Shown one piece after another: positions 53,518 through 61,666 of a stretch of 64,000 nt of DNA (position 1 is the stretch's first letter; the number at the start of each line of letters is the position of its first letter). The position numbers and the translations under genes are program-made. The DNA is from CAZTPJ01 sp964614515 (GTDB lineage Bacteria; Planctomycetota; Phycisphaerae; Phycisphaerales; UBA1924): assembly GCA_964614515.1 (NCBI GenBank), contig CAZTPJ010000013.1, forward strand, positions 1 through 64,000, written 5' to 3'. A model generated the notes under the pieces. The model saw only the letters and a program-made list of their open reading frames with translations, made no database searches and was not told where the DNA came from.

Positions 53518-54579
53518 TCACGTTCGCTCCGCCCACGCGTGCGCCGGGCCGTGCTTCTCTTCATATCGCAGCCACATCTCAAACCAGTAACTGCGGAACG
53601 TGTGCTCTCCGAACGGCGCGAAGTGCGCCGCGACGCGCTTCAGGACCTGACGATCCGTCCCCGCAAAGCCCAAGACCGTCCGCCCGTGCTTGAGCGTCTC
53701 CGAATCCATCGGCAATCGCGCGTATCGCCCCAGCGTCTGCATGACATTCGCGGCCGCGTATGGCCCGATTCCCGGCAGCGTGAGCAATCGCTCGTGAATC
53801 GCATCATCCGGCGTCGCTGGGTCTTCAAACCACGCTTCATCAATCTCCGCGGCGCGGCGCCCGCGCGCCACGCACATCCCCGCCAGGTCTTTCATCCGCT
53901 GATCGCGATATCCGACACGGCACCGCGCCCGGAGCGTGCTGACGCGTGCCCGCGCCAGTTGCGACGCGGTCGGAAACGGGATGCCGCTCGCCCCTCCCTC
54001 GCGCCCGGCCGTACGCCGCTGCGCCGGTGTGCCGCCAAGCACCTCGCACAGCCGTCGATTCATGATGATCGTGCTCGCCCACTGCACGTTGCAACTCGTC
54101 ACGGTTTTGATGATGTCCTCAAAGAGCGTGGGCGAACGGAAGACGCGCCCATGCCCGGTGCGCTTCCATCGCGGATCCACGCGGTGAAACGCGGCGATCG
54201 TCTCCGCACTCTCATCGAGTCGAAGCATGCGCGAGATCATGCGCGTCGCCTCGCCGCGCTCTCGCGATGAAATCGCGCGATCCACGCGAACCTCCAGCGG
54301 AGCGCCCGCCCCCGCCCCGCGGGCCGTGCCGCGCCACACCGTCCCCGGCTGCGCGATCTCGAACACCGCCGGCCCATCATCAAGCATGAGCGGGCGTCGC
54401 AACACCTTCCGCTCGCGATCCCACACGTTCGGCGCGAGGCGAAAGTAGCCGTATGAACAGACATCCCTCGCGAGGATGTAGTCCTCCGGCGGCGTGATGC
54501 GAAATCGCGAGCCGCGCCCGCGTGGGGATTCGGTGGGGCGCGCGTCTCGCCCGCCTCGCTCGCCGCGTGCCACGCTCAT
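53518..54579 (-). CDS. HhH-GPD family DNA glycosylase
   Basis: A 353-residue protein of the helix-hairpin-helix base-excision repair superfamily. The HhH is LLTLPGIGPYAAANVMQTLG, followed by RYARLPMDSETLKHGRTVLG with the catalytic-type Asp. The N-terminal domain (DYILARDVCSYGYFRLAPNV, the PLMLDDGPAVFEIAQPG strands) resembles the AlkA-like beta-sheet domain. Residues about 6-20 (GERGGRDARPTESPRGRG) derive from a family A palindromic repeat. ATG 54579 overlaps the stop of the upstream amidotransferase gene by three bases (ATGA). There is no iron-sulfur cluster Cys set at the C-terminus. Confidence 0.85.
   Translation of the reverse strand: MSVARGERGGRDARPTESPRGRGSRFRITPPEDYILARDVCSYGYFRLAPNVWDRERKVLRRPLMLDDGPAVFEIAQPGTVWRGTARGAGAGAPLEVRVDRAISSRERGEATRMISRMLRLDESAETIAAFHRVDPRWKRTGHGRVFRSPTLFEDIIKTVTSCNVQWASTIIMNRRLCEVLGGTPAQRRTAGREGGASGIPFPTASQLARARVSTLRARCRVGYRDQRMKDLAGMCVARGRRAAEIDEAWFEDPATPDDAIHERLLTLPGIGPYAAANVMQTLGRYARLPMDSETLKHGRTVLGFAGTDRQVLKRVAAHFAPFGEHTFRSYWFEMWLRYEEKHGPAHAWAERT
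54532..54555. repeat. Family A palindrome in the N-terminus of the glycosylase gene
   Basis: ggtggggcgcgcgtctcgcc with cgcc, a variant of the family core, lies in frame in the first 20 codons of the glycosylase gene and encodes GGRDARPTE. It could be an insertion or show that the true start is further downstream. Confidence 0.75.
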
Positions 54580-55310
54580 ACCGCCCGCTTGTGCCGCATG
54601 GGGAAACACAACGTCACGAGGTTCACGCAGAGCCGACTCGCCAACCGCGCGAACGCCTCATAGTGCCGCTGCGCCTGCGCCTCGACGTCGCTCGCCGACA
54701 CGCCCGCGGCGGCGAACTCATCCGGCCGCTCTCGAAGATACGTCCGAATCCCGGCCAGGTCGCTCTCGAAGTGATACTGGAACCCAAACGTTCGCACGCC
54801 CGCGCGAAAGGCCTGAATCGCACACCCCGCGCTGCTCGCCAGCGCCACCGCATCCTTGGGAAGTTTCGTCACCTGCTGCCCGTGCAGACAGAACTGCGGC
54901 GAGTTCCACGCGATTCCCGCGAGGACCGGTTCGAGTTGCCCGGCCATGTTCAGCGACACCGTGTGAAAGCCGGCCTCGGGCCGTTCCATCGGCGCTACTT
55001 CGCCGCCCAGCGCGGCCGCGATCAACTGATGACCGAGACAGATGCCGATTACCGGCAGCCCGCGATCGTGGGCGGACTTGATGAACTGCATCTCCTCTCG
55101 CAGCCAGGGCAGATTGTCGCCGACATTCTGCGGGCCGCCGAGCGAGATCACGCCCTCGACGTTGTCCAGGTCCGCCGGCACGCCCGCGCCACCCGCATCC
55201 GCCGGAAGATCGAGACGCCGAATGTCCAGACGAATGCCATGGTCGCGAAGCGTCGCGCCCAGTCGCCCCGGCCCGCCGATGTCGCTGTGCTGAAAAACGA
55301 TGATCGCCAT
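54576..55310 (-). CDS. Class I glutamine amidotransferase (GMP synthase-like domain)
   Basis: A 244-residue free-standing amidotransferase. IIVFQHSDIGGPGRLGATLR is the start, EGVISLGGPQNVGDNLPWLR the oxyanion loop, the nucleophile Cys lies in VIGICLGHQLIAAALGGEV, and FGFQYHFESDL holds His and Glu. This branch (YfeJ/GuaA-like family) acts on unknown substrates, not in GMP synthesis proper, since the synthetase domain is absent. It is transcriptionally coupled to the DNA glycosylase. Confidence 0.88.
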   Translation of the reverse strand: MAIIVFQHSDIGGPGRLGATLRDHGIRLDIRRLDLPADAGGAGVPADLDNVEGVISLGGPQNVGDNLPWLREEMQFIKSAHDRGLPVIGICLGHQLIAAALGGEVAPMERPEAGFHTVSLNMAGQLEPVLAGIAWNSPQFCLHGQQVTKLPKDAVALASSAGCAIQAFRAGVRTFGFQYHFESDLAGIRTYLRERPDEFAAAGVSASDVEAQAQRHYEAFARLASRLCVNLVTLCFPMRHKRAV

Positions 55311-55353
55311 GCGCGATCGTAGCGGTCAGCGGGAACCGAGGCGCACGGTCTGT

Positions 55354-55460
55354 GCCACCGTCCGCGCTCCGCGGTCGGTGTTTCCGTGTCTCGATCGGAA
55401 GTTGCTGCGCGAATGTGGCCCGATGCACCGACCGGCCGCGAAGACTCCGCCGGTCGGTGG
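55354..55460. repeat. Inverted repeats ccaccgtccgcg... and caccgaccgg
   Basis: The unit gccaccgtccgcgctccgcg with gtcggtg lies at 55354-55380. caccgaccgg (55426-55435) and its complement ccggtcggtg (55450-55459) form a 10-bp stem around 14 bases. They fill the 176-bp gap between two minus-strand genes and contain no T-tract. Confidence 0.5.
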
Positions 55461-55486
55461 CATAAACATCGCGACGGTGCTTTCGA

Positions 55487-55852
55487 TCAGTGCCGGCAGC
55501 CACACCCCGCGCCCGTCGACTTCGCTCCCCCACCGCCGCAACATCCGCCGTGATCCTCGGGTTTGCTCATCAGGATGCGCCCGACGGGGCGTGGCCCGCA
55601 GCACCCGATCGGCCGTCCTTCATCCTCTTCCTCAACATCCTTCTTGTTGCGCCCGGCCTCAATGAGACTCAGCACATACGGCACAAAGAACAGCGCGACC
55701 ACGCCAAGTGGAATCAGCGGCGACACATGCACGCCAAACCGCGGCAACAGCACCCAGCACGCCACCGACAACCCCGCCCCAATCACCACCGCGACCACCA
55801 GCCGACGCCCAACGCCGGAGAGGGGTGTGATGTCATCGCCTTGCGAGGACAT
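55487..55852 (-). CDS. Small membrane protein with Cys-rich C-terminus
   Basis: A 121-residue protein with two hydrophobic helices (LVVAVVIGAGLSVACWVLLP and IPLGVVALFFVPYVLSLIEA), an acidic/basic linker (NKKDVEEEDEG) and a C-terminal tail with cysteine pairs (GCCGPRPVG, GGCCGGGGAKSTGAGCGCRH). The Cys/His-rich tail could bind metal. No family recognised. ATG 55852 is preferred to 55903. Confidence 0.6.
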   Translation of the reverse strand: MSSQGDDITPLSGVGRRLVVAVVIGAGLSVACWVLLPRFGVHVSPLIPLGVVALFFVPYVLSLIEAGRNKKDVEEEDEGRPIGCCGPRPVGRILMSKPEDHGGCCGGGGAKSTGAGCGCRH

Positions 55853-55968
55853 GCCGCTTATCGTCGATTCCGACTTCGTGTGTATGGAACCCATTGCGCA
55901 CAATCATAGCGGGATACCGTGGGCGGCAACGACACTTCCTGCTGATCCTACGATTGCGCGATTCAGAC

Positions 55969-56508
55969 TCATCCGATTCGGCGCCACGACGGCAAGGATC
56001 GTTGAAGCGAATCTACAAGCGGCTTCTTCGGGCTAGGTGAATCGTGCGCCCACATGCGGATCGCACGCGCGGCGCTTCGAACTGCCTGCCTTCCGAGTGG
56101 CCGTCCCTTGTAGTCGGCCGATTCGTTCACAGTCTCACCGTTGCCGGCGTGAATCCACGTCTCGACATGGCGACGTGGAATGAGCACGACGGCGGGATCC
56201 TCGGACGAGATAGCCCCCGATTCATCCACATGGGCGCGGCGATCATCTACGGAGTGGTGGTCGGCATCGACGAAGACAATGAGGAGTGTTCTGGCCCGCG
56301 TATTCCGTCTTCTGCACGCTGCAAGTTCAGCGGGCAGGGACTTGATGACCCAGCCGACGTTGCCTCCATGCACTTCACGACTTGCGTTTCGGACTCGGAA
56401 CTTCGGGGGCCGCGTTGAATGGCCGCACTCGTTGAGGTACTCACGAACGAGCCGCTCATGCGCGTCATCCTCGCAGAGCAGCACGACTTCCGAGACTCGT
56501 TCACTCAC
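55969..56508 (-). CDS. TOPRIM-like nuclease candidate paired with AAA ATPase
   Basis: A 179-residue protein. VVLLCEDDAHERLVREYLNE (acidic residue after strand 1), LLIVFVDADHHSVDDRR (a DxD after a hydrophobic strand) and AVVLIPRRHVETWIH resemble the TOPRIM-type fold seen in partners of OLD-like ATPases such as DUF4435/AriB or RloB-type proteins. The ADYKGRPLGRQAVRSAARAI tail is conserved in style with such partners. GTG 56508 overlaps the ATPase stop by eight bases and has gggag five bases upstream. Exact family not settled; a nuclease role is inferred. Confidence 0.62.
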   Translation of the reverse strand: MSERVSEVVLLCEDDAHERLVREYLNECGHSTRPPKFRVRNASREVHGGNVGWVIKSLPAELAACRRRNTRARTLLIVFVDADHHSVDDRRAHVDESGAISSEDPAVVLIPRRHVETWIHAGNGETVNESADYKGRPLGRQAVRSAARAIRMWAHDSPSPKKPLVDSLQRSLPSWRRIG

Positions 56509-57640
56509 GCTCCCACCCCCGGGCAACAAGTTCTGCCGCAGACAGTCCGGTCTCCGCCGCGTCAGCGAACGGCCGGGCGCGTACATGGCGACCATCCGGA
56601 CGCTCCAGCAGCAACCCTTCCTTGAACGCCATCCGGTTGAGAACCTCGGGATGGTGTGATGCGATCAAAACCTGCGCTGGCGAAGGTTCATCTTCGGCTT
56701 TGGCGAGCAACCTGGCCAACCACGGCTGAATCTCACTGAGCGCAATGAAGTTGTCTGGTTCGTCGAAGCAGACCGTCGCTCCATTTCGGATCGCAAAATG
56801 CAGTACGGCATACAAGCCGATGAGAACTCGCTGTCCGTCGGACATCTCGCTGAGCAGGCATTCCCACTCGGGCGTGCCCGCCGCCCCATTTGAAACGGGC
56901 GCCATCCGAATCTTGATCTCGCGCCGACGATCACCCGCATCTTCCAAACGCATCGAAACGAACCCTTCGATGACTTCCCTCAAGTCGTTCATGTACGCGG
57001 CATCCGTTTCCTCCTGCCGCAAGTGGCGATACCAATCCGCGAAATTGGACAAGTGCTGGTCCGGGTTCCGCACTTCTTGCGACGCCACGCCAGACATCCG
57101 GCGTGGATCGGGACTCACAAGCAACATCGATGCGAGCCATCGCTTAAACCACATCAACTTCTTGTTGTCTGGACGCTCGGTCACGACTGTCGCCAAGGCC
57201 GAGCGATGCCAGTCGGACGTGAAATGAACGTACTTTCTTCCATCGAGTTTGTCATTGTAAAGGCCCACCTCGCTCTCGACGAATCGGAAGATCGGCTTGC
57301 CATTGAAATCTACCTCCTCGCGCAGCACGCGCGGCCTCGCAGGTCGCCCCCAGGAGTCCACCACCAGCTTCATCGTGTACTCGCCGCCGTTGCCTTCCAC
57401 GGTCAGTTCAAACGTCTGTTCCGCATTGCCTCCCCAGCGAGTCAGCGTCGAGCCGAGGAACCGGTCGTCTCCCGGCTCACCACGGGCGCAGAAGTCACGC
57501 AAAAGCGTGAACACGTCAAAAAGTGTCGACTTCCCCGAACCGTTCGCGCCCAAGATCAGTCGCGGACTGCCCAAGCGACATTCGAAGTTGACCATGCACT
57601 TGAAGTTGTCCACACACACTCGCGTTAGCATCGCGTGCAT
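56501..57640 (-). CDS. AAA_21/OLD-like ATPase, candidate defence ATPase
   Basis: A 379-residue ABC-type AAA ATPase. Walker A is LGANGSGKSTLFDVF, the signature loop EMSDGQRVLIGLYAVLHFAI, Walker B VCFDEPDNFIALSEIQ, and ASHHPEVLNRM is the switch His region. Insertions between Walker A and signature form the coiled-coil/dimerisation part. ATPases of this group partner with nucleases in PARIS, Septu and retron systems. The overlap with a TOPRIM-like gene makes a two-gene defence module likely. ATG 57640 (or 57631) is used as start; the open frame beyond it belongs to the antisense of the divergent transporter gene. It faces the NatA-like gene head to head, 57 bp apart. Confidence 0.8.
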   Translation of the reverse strand: MHAMLTRVCVDNFKCMVNFECRLGSPRLILGANGSGKSTLFDVFTLLRDFCARGEPGDDRFLGSTLTRWGGNAEQTFELTVEGNGGEYTMKLVVDSWGRPARPRVLREEVDFNGKPIFRFVESEVGLYNDKLDGRKYVHFTSDWHRSALATVVTERPDNKKLMWFKRWLASMLLVSPDPRRMSGVASQEVRNPDQHLSNFADWYRHLRQEETDAAYMNDLREVIEGFVSMRLEDAGDRRREIKIRMAPVSNGAAGTPEWECLLSEMSDGQRVLIGLYAVLHFAIRNGATVCFDEPDNFIALSEIQPWLARLLAKAEDEPSPAQVLIASHHPEVLNRMAFKEGLLLERPDGRHVRARPFADAAETGLSAAELVARGWERE

Positions 57641-57697
57641 TCTACGCGACCGGCCCCCACGCCCGCCACCCGCCTGCGTACTATCCGAGTTCCCGCC

Positions 57698-58855
57698 ATG
57701 ACACCTGCCATCCGCATGACCGGCCTTCGCAAGACCTTCGGCACGAAGGTGGCCGTGGAGCGCCTTGATCTCACCATCCCGCGTGGCACGCTGACGGGGT
57801 TCATCGGTCCCAACGGCGCGGGCAAGACCACCACCATCCGCATGGTCATGGCGATCATCTTTCCCGATGCGGGACAACTTGAAGTCCTCGGCCGTGCGTC
57901 CGCGTTTGAGTCCAAGGATCAGATCGGCTATCTGCCCGAGGAGCGCGGGCTGTATCGCAAGATGCGCGTCGGCGGGTTCCTGCAATACATGGCGCGGCTC
58001 AAGGGTGTGGCCCCCGCCGAGGCCAGACGCAGGACACGGCAATGGCTCGATCGCGTCGAACTCGCCGATTGCTACAAGAAGAAATGCGAGGAACTCTCCA
58101 AGGGCATGCAGCAGAAGGTGCAGTTCATCGCGGCCGTGATTCACGATCCGGAACTGATCATCCTCGACGAGCCGTTCTCCGGGCTGGACCCTGTCAATGC
58201 GCGGCTTATGCGTGAGTTGATCGACGACATGCACCGCCAGGGCAAGACGATCATCTTCTCGACGCATGTGATGTCGCACGCGGAGCGGATCTGCGATCAC
58301 GTCGTGATGATTCACCAGGGGCGGAAGATGCTTGATGCATCGCTGCCTGAGATTCGGGCGCGCTATGACCCGCGCACGATCGTCTTCGAGCCGGCCGAAG
58401 CAGGAAGCCCGACCGTGAGGGAGGGCTCTCACATAGGAAGCCCGACCGTGAGGGAGGGCTTGAGTTCCGACATGGCAACCGCCGACACCCGCCACGGAGT
58501 GGCGGGCCACCCAGAAGCCGACACCCGCCACGGAGTGGCGGGCCACCCGGCAAGCCCTTCCTCACGGTCGGGCTTCTCATGCGACCCGCGCACCGCCCTC
58601 GCCCACATCCACGGCATCGAATCCCTCACCTCGCGCGATGGCGCATGGGAGGCCCGCGTCCACGATTCCGCCGACCCGCGCGACATCATGGCTCGCATCT
58701 TTCAGGCCATGCCCGTCACACGAATCGAACTCCACAAGCCCACACTCGAAGACATCTTCATCGACATCGTCAAGAGCACGGCCGAACCCACAGCCGCCGC
58801 CAACCTCCGTGCCGCGCTTCGCGAAAGCGCCGCCGAAGTCGGAGCCGACGCATGA
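57698..58855 (+). CDS. ABC exporter ATPase, NatA type, with a repeat-derived insertion
   Basis: A 385-residue ATPase of a CcmA/NatA-type exporter. Walker A GPNGAGKTT, signature LSKGMQQKVQF, Walker B LIILDEPFSGLDPVN and TIIFSTHVMSHAERIC are intact. Between residues about 235 and 294, just after the nucleotide-binding domain, about 58 residues are encoded by palindromic repeats (GSPTVREGSH, ATADTRHGVAGHP twice, SPSSRSGF). The C-terminal domain then resumes normally. The start ATG 57698 follows the divergent defence ATPase gene. The stop overlaps the permease gene by four bases (ATGA). Confidence 0.9.
   Translation: MTPAIRMTGLRKTFGTKVAVERLDLTIPRGTLTGFIGPNGAGKTTTIRMVMAIIFPDAGQLEVLGRASAFESKDQIGYLPEERGLYRKMRVGGFLQYMARLKGVAPAEARRRTRQWLDRVELADCYKKKCEELSKGMQQKVQFIAAVIHDPELIILDEPFSGLDPVNARLMRELIDDMHRQGKTIIFSTHVMSHAERICDHVVMIHQGRKMLDASLPEIRARYDPRTIVFEPAEAGSPTVREGSHIGSPTVREGLSSDMATADTRHGVAGHPEADTRHGVAGHPASPSSRSGFSCDPRTALAHIHGIESLTSRDGAWEARVHDSADPRDIMARIFQAMPVTRIELHKPTLEDIFIDIVKSTAEPTAAANLRAALRESAAEVGADA
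58402..58577. mobile_element. Composite palindromic insertion inside the NatA-like gene
   Basis: The 176-bp block reads: family C unit aggaagcccgaccgtgaggg with agggct (58402-58427), a second copy (58435-58460), then a 32-bp direct repeat gccgacacccgccacggagt with ggcgggccaccc (58481-58512 and 58517-58548), then an inverted family C unit aagcccttcctcacggtcgg with gcttct (58552-58577). The outer units are inverted repeats of each other, so the block resembles a composite MITE. It is exactly in frame (period 36 bp in the middle, 12 residues). Confidence 0.75.
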
Positions 58856-60246
58856 TGAACAAGATTCTCAGCGTCGCGGCGCGCGAGTACAAAGCCACGG
58901 CCATGACCAAGGGCTTCATCATCGGCGCGTTCATCGTGCCGGCCGTGGGCCTGGCCGTCCTTTTCATCATCGTGATCCTCATGGCCGGCATGAAAGCTCC
59001 GCGAATCGAGGGAACGATCGCGGTGATCGATCGCTCCGGCGAAGTGCTGTCCGGGCTTGAGTCGCGGTTCTCCCCCGAGGCGATGAAGGCTCGCGAAGCG
59101 GCCCGGCGCGAGGCCATGCGCGATGCGATGTCGAAGATCGGCCCGAGGATGCCCGGCTCGGCGAGCTCGGAACAGGCGATGGACATGGGCGCGAGCCTGG
59201 CGCTGGGCGATGGCGCGTCGCTCACCATCGAACCCCTCCCGCCCGACACGAACCTTGAGGCCGCGCAGCAACCCATCCGCGGGGGTTCCGCGAAGGATGG
59301 CGGGCGCATCGCGCTGGTCGTTATCGATGATGACGCCGTGCGAAAGTCAACCGAGGCCGACCACTTCGGCGCGTATCAGATGTTCGTCAAACCGAAACTG
59401 CACATGATGGTGCAGGAGGACATTCGCTCGGCCGCGCGAGAGGCGCTCCTCGAAGCGCGATACCGCGCCAATGGGTATGACCCCGCGCAGATCAAGGCGC
59501 TCACCACCGTTGGCGCCCCGGCCGTGCAGGAACTCACCGAAACCGGCGAACGCGAATCCAGCGAGTTCATGGCCGCGGTGATGCCGATGCTCTTCATGAT
59601 CCTGCTGCTGTTTTCGGTGATGATCGGGGGGCAGTTCCTCGTCACCACGACCATCGAGGAGAAGTCCAACCGCCTGGCCGAAGTTCTCCTCAGCGCCGTC
59701 TCGCCCATGCAACTCATGTCCGGCAAGATCATCGGACAGATGTTCGTCGGCTTCACGCTCATGGCGATCTACGGCGGGATTGGCCTGATCTCGCTCATCA
59801 TCCTTGCCCGCGCGGATGTCATTTCGCTGGGGCTTATCGCGTACATGCTCGTCGCGTATGTCGTATCGTACTTCCTCATCGCGGGCGTGATGGCGGCGAT
59901 CGGCGCGGCCGTCAATGACTACCGCGAGTCGCAGGCGCTGCTGGTGCCCGTGATCCTCGTGCTGATGATTCCATACTTCCTCGCGATGCCGATCGCGATG
60001 AATCCGGACTCGCTGTTCGCGATCGTCTGCTCACACCTGCCGCCGATCAGCCCGTTCACCATGCTCATCCGCATGACCTCGACCAGTCCCCCCCCCTGGT
60101 GGGAGGTCATCCTCTCGCTTTCGATCGCGACCGCGGCCATCTTCCCCGTCCTGTGGGCCGCGGGCAAGGTCTATCGCATCGGCCTGCTCATGTACGGCAA
60201 ACCGCCAAACCTCGGCACGCTGATCAAGTGGATCCGCATGGCGTAG
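58852..60246 (+). CDS. ABC exporter permease, NatB type
   Basis: A 464-residue membrane protein. One helix near the N-terminus (GFIIGAFIVPAVGLAVLFII) is followed by a large extracytoplasmic domain of about 200 residues and five or six helices (MPMLFMILLLFSVMIGGQFL onward). TTTIEEKSNRLAEVLLSAVS followed by PMQLMSGKIIGQM is the hallmark of ABC-2/NatB permeases. A nine-base homopolymer (60088-60096) encodes SPPPWW near the last helices. The natural substrate (sodium, antibiotic, or other) is unknown. Confidence 0.9.
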   Translation: MMNKILSVAAREYKATAMTKGFIIGAFIVPAVGLAVLFIIVILMAGMKAPRIEGTIAVIDRSGEVLSGLESRFSPEAMKAREAARREAMRDAMSKIGPRMPGSASSEQAMDMGASLALGDGASLTIEPLPPDTNLEAAQQPIRGGSAKDGGRIALVVIDDDAVRKSTEADHFGAYQMFVKPKLHMMVQEDIRSAAREALLEARYRANGYDPAQIKALTTVGAPAVQELTETGERESSEFMAAVMPMLFMILLLFSVMIGGQFLVTTTIEEKSNRLAEVLLSAVSPMQLMSGKIIGQMFVGFTLMAIYGGIGLISLIILARADVISLGLIAYMLVAYVVSYFLIAGVMAAIGAAVNDYRESQALLVPVILVLMIPYFLAMPIAMNPDSLFAIVCSHLPPISPFTMLIRMTSTSPPPWWEVILSLSIATAAIFPVLWAAGKVYRIGLLMYGKPPNLGTLIKWIRMA

Positions 60247-60254
60247 CTCCCTCG

Positions 60255-60365
60255 GAACCCCGCCGCCGGGTAACCCGCCAATCCGTGGCGGGTCCGTCGC
60301 GACGAAGACGTACTCGTCGCCGTTCATCTAAGCCCATGAACCGCTCACGGAGCGAGCGGTCCACC
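60255..60365. repeat. Palindromic repeats between the exporter and dxr
   Basis: Units: gccgccgggtaacccgccaa with tccgtggcggg (about 60262-60291, family B variant), a gtcgcgacgaagac stretch, and ctcacggagcgagcggtcca with ccca (about 60344-60367), identical in core to the unit at 338-360. The 164-bp gap contains no gene. Confidence 0.65.
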
Positions 60366-60410
60366 CAGGCAAACCTGTCCGCCAAACCGATCCCCTACTG
60401 TGCATGACCC

Positions 60411-61631
60411 ATGCCCACGCGCCGCGTCATCATCCTCGGCTCCACAGGCTCCGTCGGAACGCAGGCCCTCGATGTCATCGCGCATCTCAACACGCTTCAC
60501 AACCACGGCCAGTGGCCGGACAACTTCACCATCGTCGGCCTGGCCGCAGGTTCCAACGCGGAGCACCTCGCCCAGCAGGCCACGGCCCACGGCGTGCGCG
60601 ACCTCGCCCTCGCCGAAGGTGTACAGCCCACGGCCACCGACGCCCGCTGGCGCATCGGCCCCGACGCCGCCACCCAACTCATTCACGATGTCCCATGCGA
60701 TCTGGTCATTGCCGCCATCGTCGGTGCTGCGGGCCTGCACGCGACGCTCGCGGCCGTCACGCGCGGACGCGATGTCGCTCTCGCCAACAAAGAGTCCCTC
60801 GTCTGCGCGGGGGAACTGGTGGTGCGCGAGGCACGGCGGTCAGGCTCGCGACTGCTGCCGATCGACAGCGAGCACGCGGGCGTCTGGCAGTGCCTTCAGG
60901 CCGTCAATGCCGAAACGTCCATCACGCCGCATGATGCCCCCCCCCTGTCCCCCCCCCTTGTCGCGTCGCGCGAGGTTGTCCGTGTGATTCTCACGGCCTC
61001 CGGCGGGCCGTTTCGCAACCAATCCCTCGCGCAGGTCTATCACGCCCCGCGCGCCATGGCCCTGGCCCACCCAACATGGAACATGGGGCCAAAAGTCACG
61101 CTCGACTGCGCCACGATGATGAACAAGGGCCTCGAACTCATCGAAGCCCACTGGCTCTTCGGCCTGCCCGCGGACAAACTCGGCGCGATCATTCACCCCC
61201 AATCGCTCATCCACAGCCTCGTGGAACTCGTCGATGGCTCGACGCTGGCGCAACTCGCCCCGACTGACATGCGCATGCCGATCCAGTACGCCCTGACGTT
61301 CCCCCGCCGTGCCCTCACTCCCGGACCTCGCCTCAACTGGCAAACCCTCGCCCGTCTCGAGTTTCAACCTCCCGATCCCGAACGCTTTCCCGCGCTGGGG
61401 CTCGCCATGCGCGCGATCACCGAGGGCGGCACAACCGGCGCAATCCTCAACGCCGCCAACGAAGAGGCCGTCCATGCTTACATCCGCGGCGACATTCCCT
61501 TCGGCCGTATCGTGGAGTTGACGGCCGAGACGTGTGAAGGCGTGGCCAGCGCGCCGATCGGGTCGCTGGCGGACGTTCTGTCGGCGGATGCGGCCGCGCG
61601 AGAGGCCGTACGCTCCGCAATTGTGCGATAG
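60411..61631 (+). CDS. dxr: 1-deoxy-D-xylulose 5-phosphate reductoisomerase
   Basis: A 406-residue enzyme of the MEP pathway for isoprenoids. The NADPH-binding start is RRVIILGSTGSVGTQALDVI; ALANKESLVCAGELVVREAR, LPIDSEHAGVWQCLQAV (metal and substrate loop), TLDCATMMNKGLELIEAHWL, IIHPQSLIHSLVELVDGSTL and FPALGLAMRAITEGGTTGAI are the family blocks. In the DSEH loop AGVW replaces the common SAIF/NAIF. Two nine-C runs (60937-60945 and 60949-60957) encode DAPPLSPPL in a variable loop just after it. Confidence 0.96.
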   Translation: MPTRRVIILGSTGSVGTQALDVIAHLNTLHNHGQWPDNFTIVGLAAGSNAEHLAQQATAHGVRDLALAEGVQPTATDARWRIGPDAATQLIHDVPCDLVIAAIVGAAGLHATLAAVTRGRDVALANKESLVCAGELVVREARRSGSRLLPIDSEHAGVWQCLQAVNAETSITPHDAPPLSPPLVASREVVRVILTASGGPFRNQSLAQVYHAPRAMALAHPTWNMGPKVTLDCATMMNKGLELIEAHWLFGLPADKLGAIIHPQSLIHSLVELVDGSTLAQLAPTDMRMPIQYALTFPRRALTPGPRLNWQTLARLEFQPPDPERFPALGLAMRAITEGGTTGAILNAANEEAVHAYIRGDIPFGRIVELTAETCEGVASAPIGSLADVLSADAAAREAVRSAIVR

Positions 61632-61666
61632 TCGCACGCCGGTCGTGCGCGCTGTATGATCCCGGC

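Noticed and set aside
58481..58548. Two 32-bp direct repeats looking like a mini CRISPR
   Set aside because: Only two units with a 4-base spacing, in frame in a gene, and the same unit occurs singly elsewhere; no cas genes in the window.
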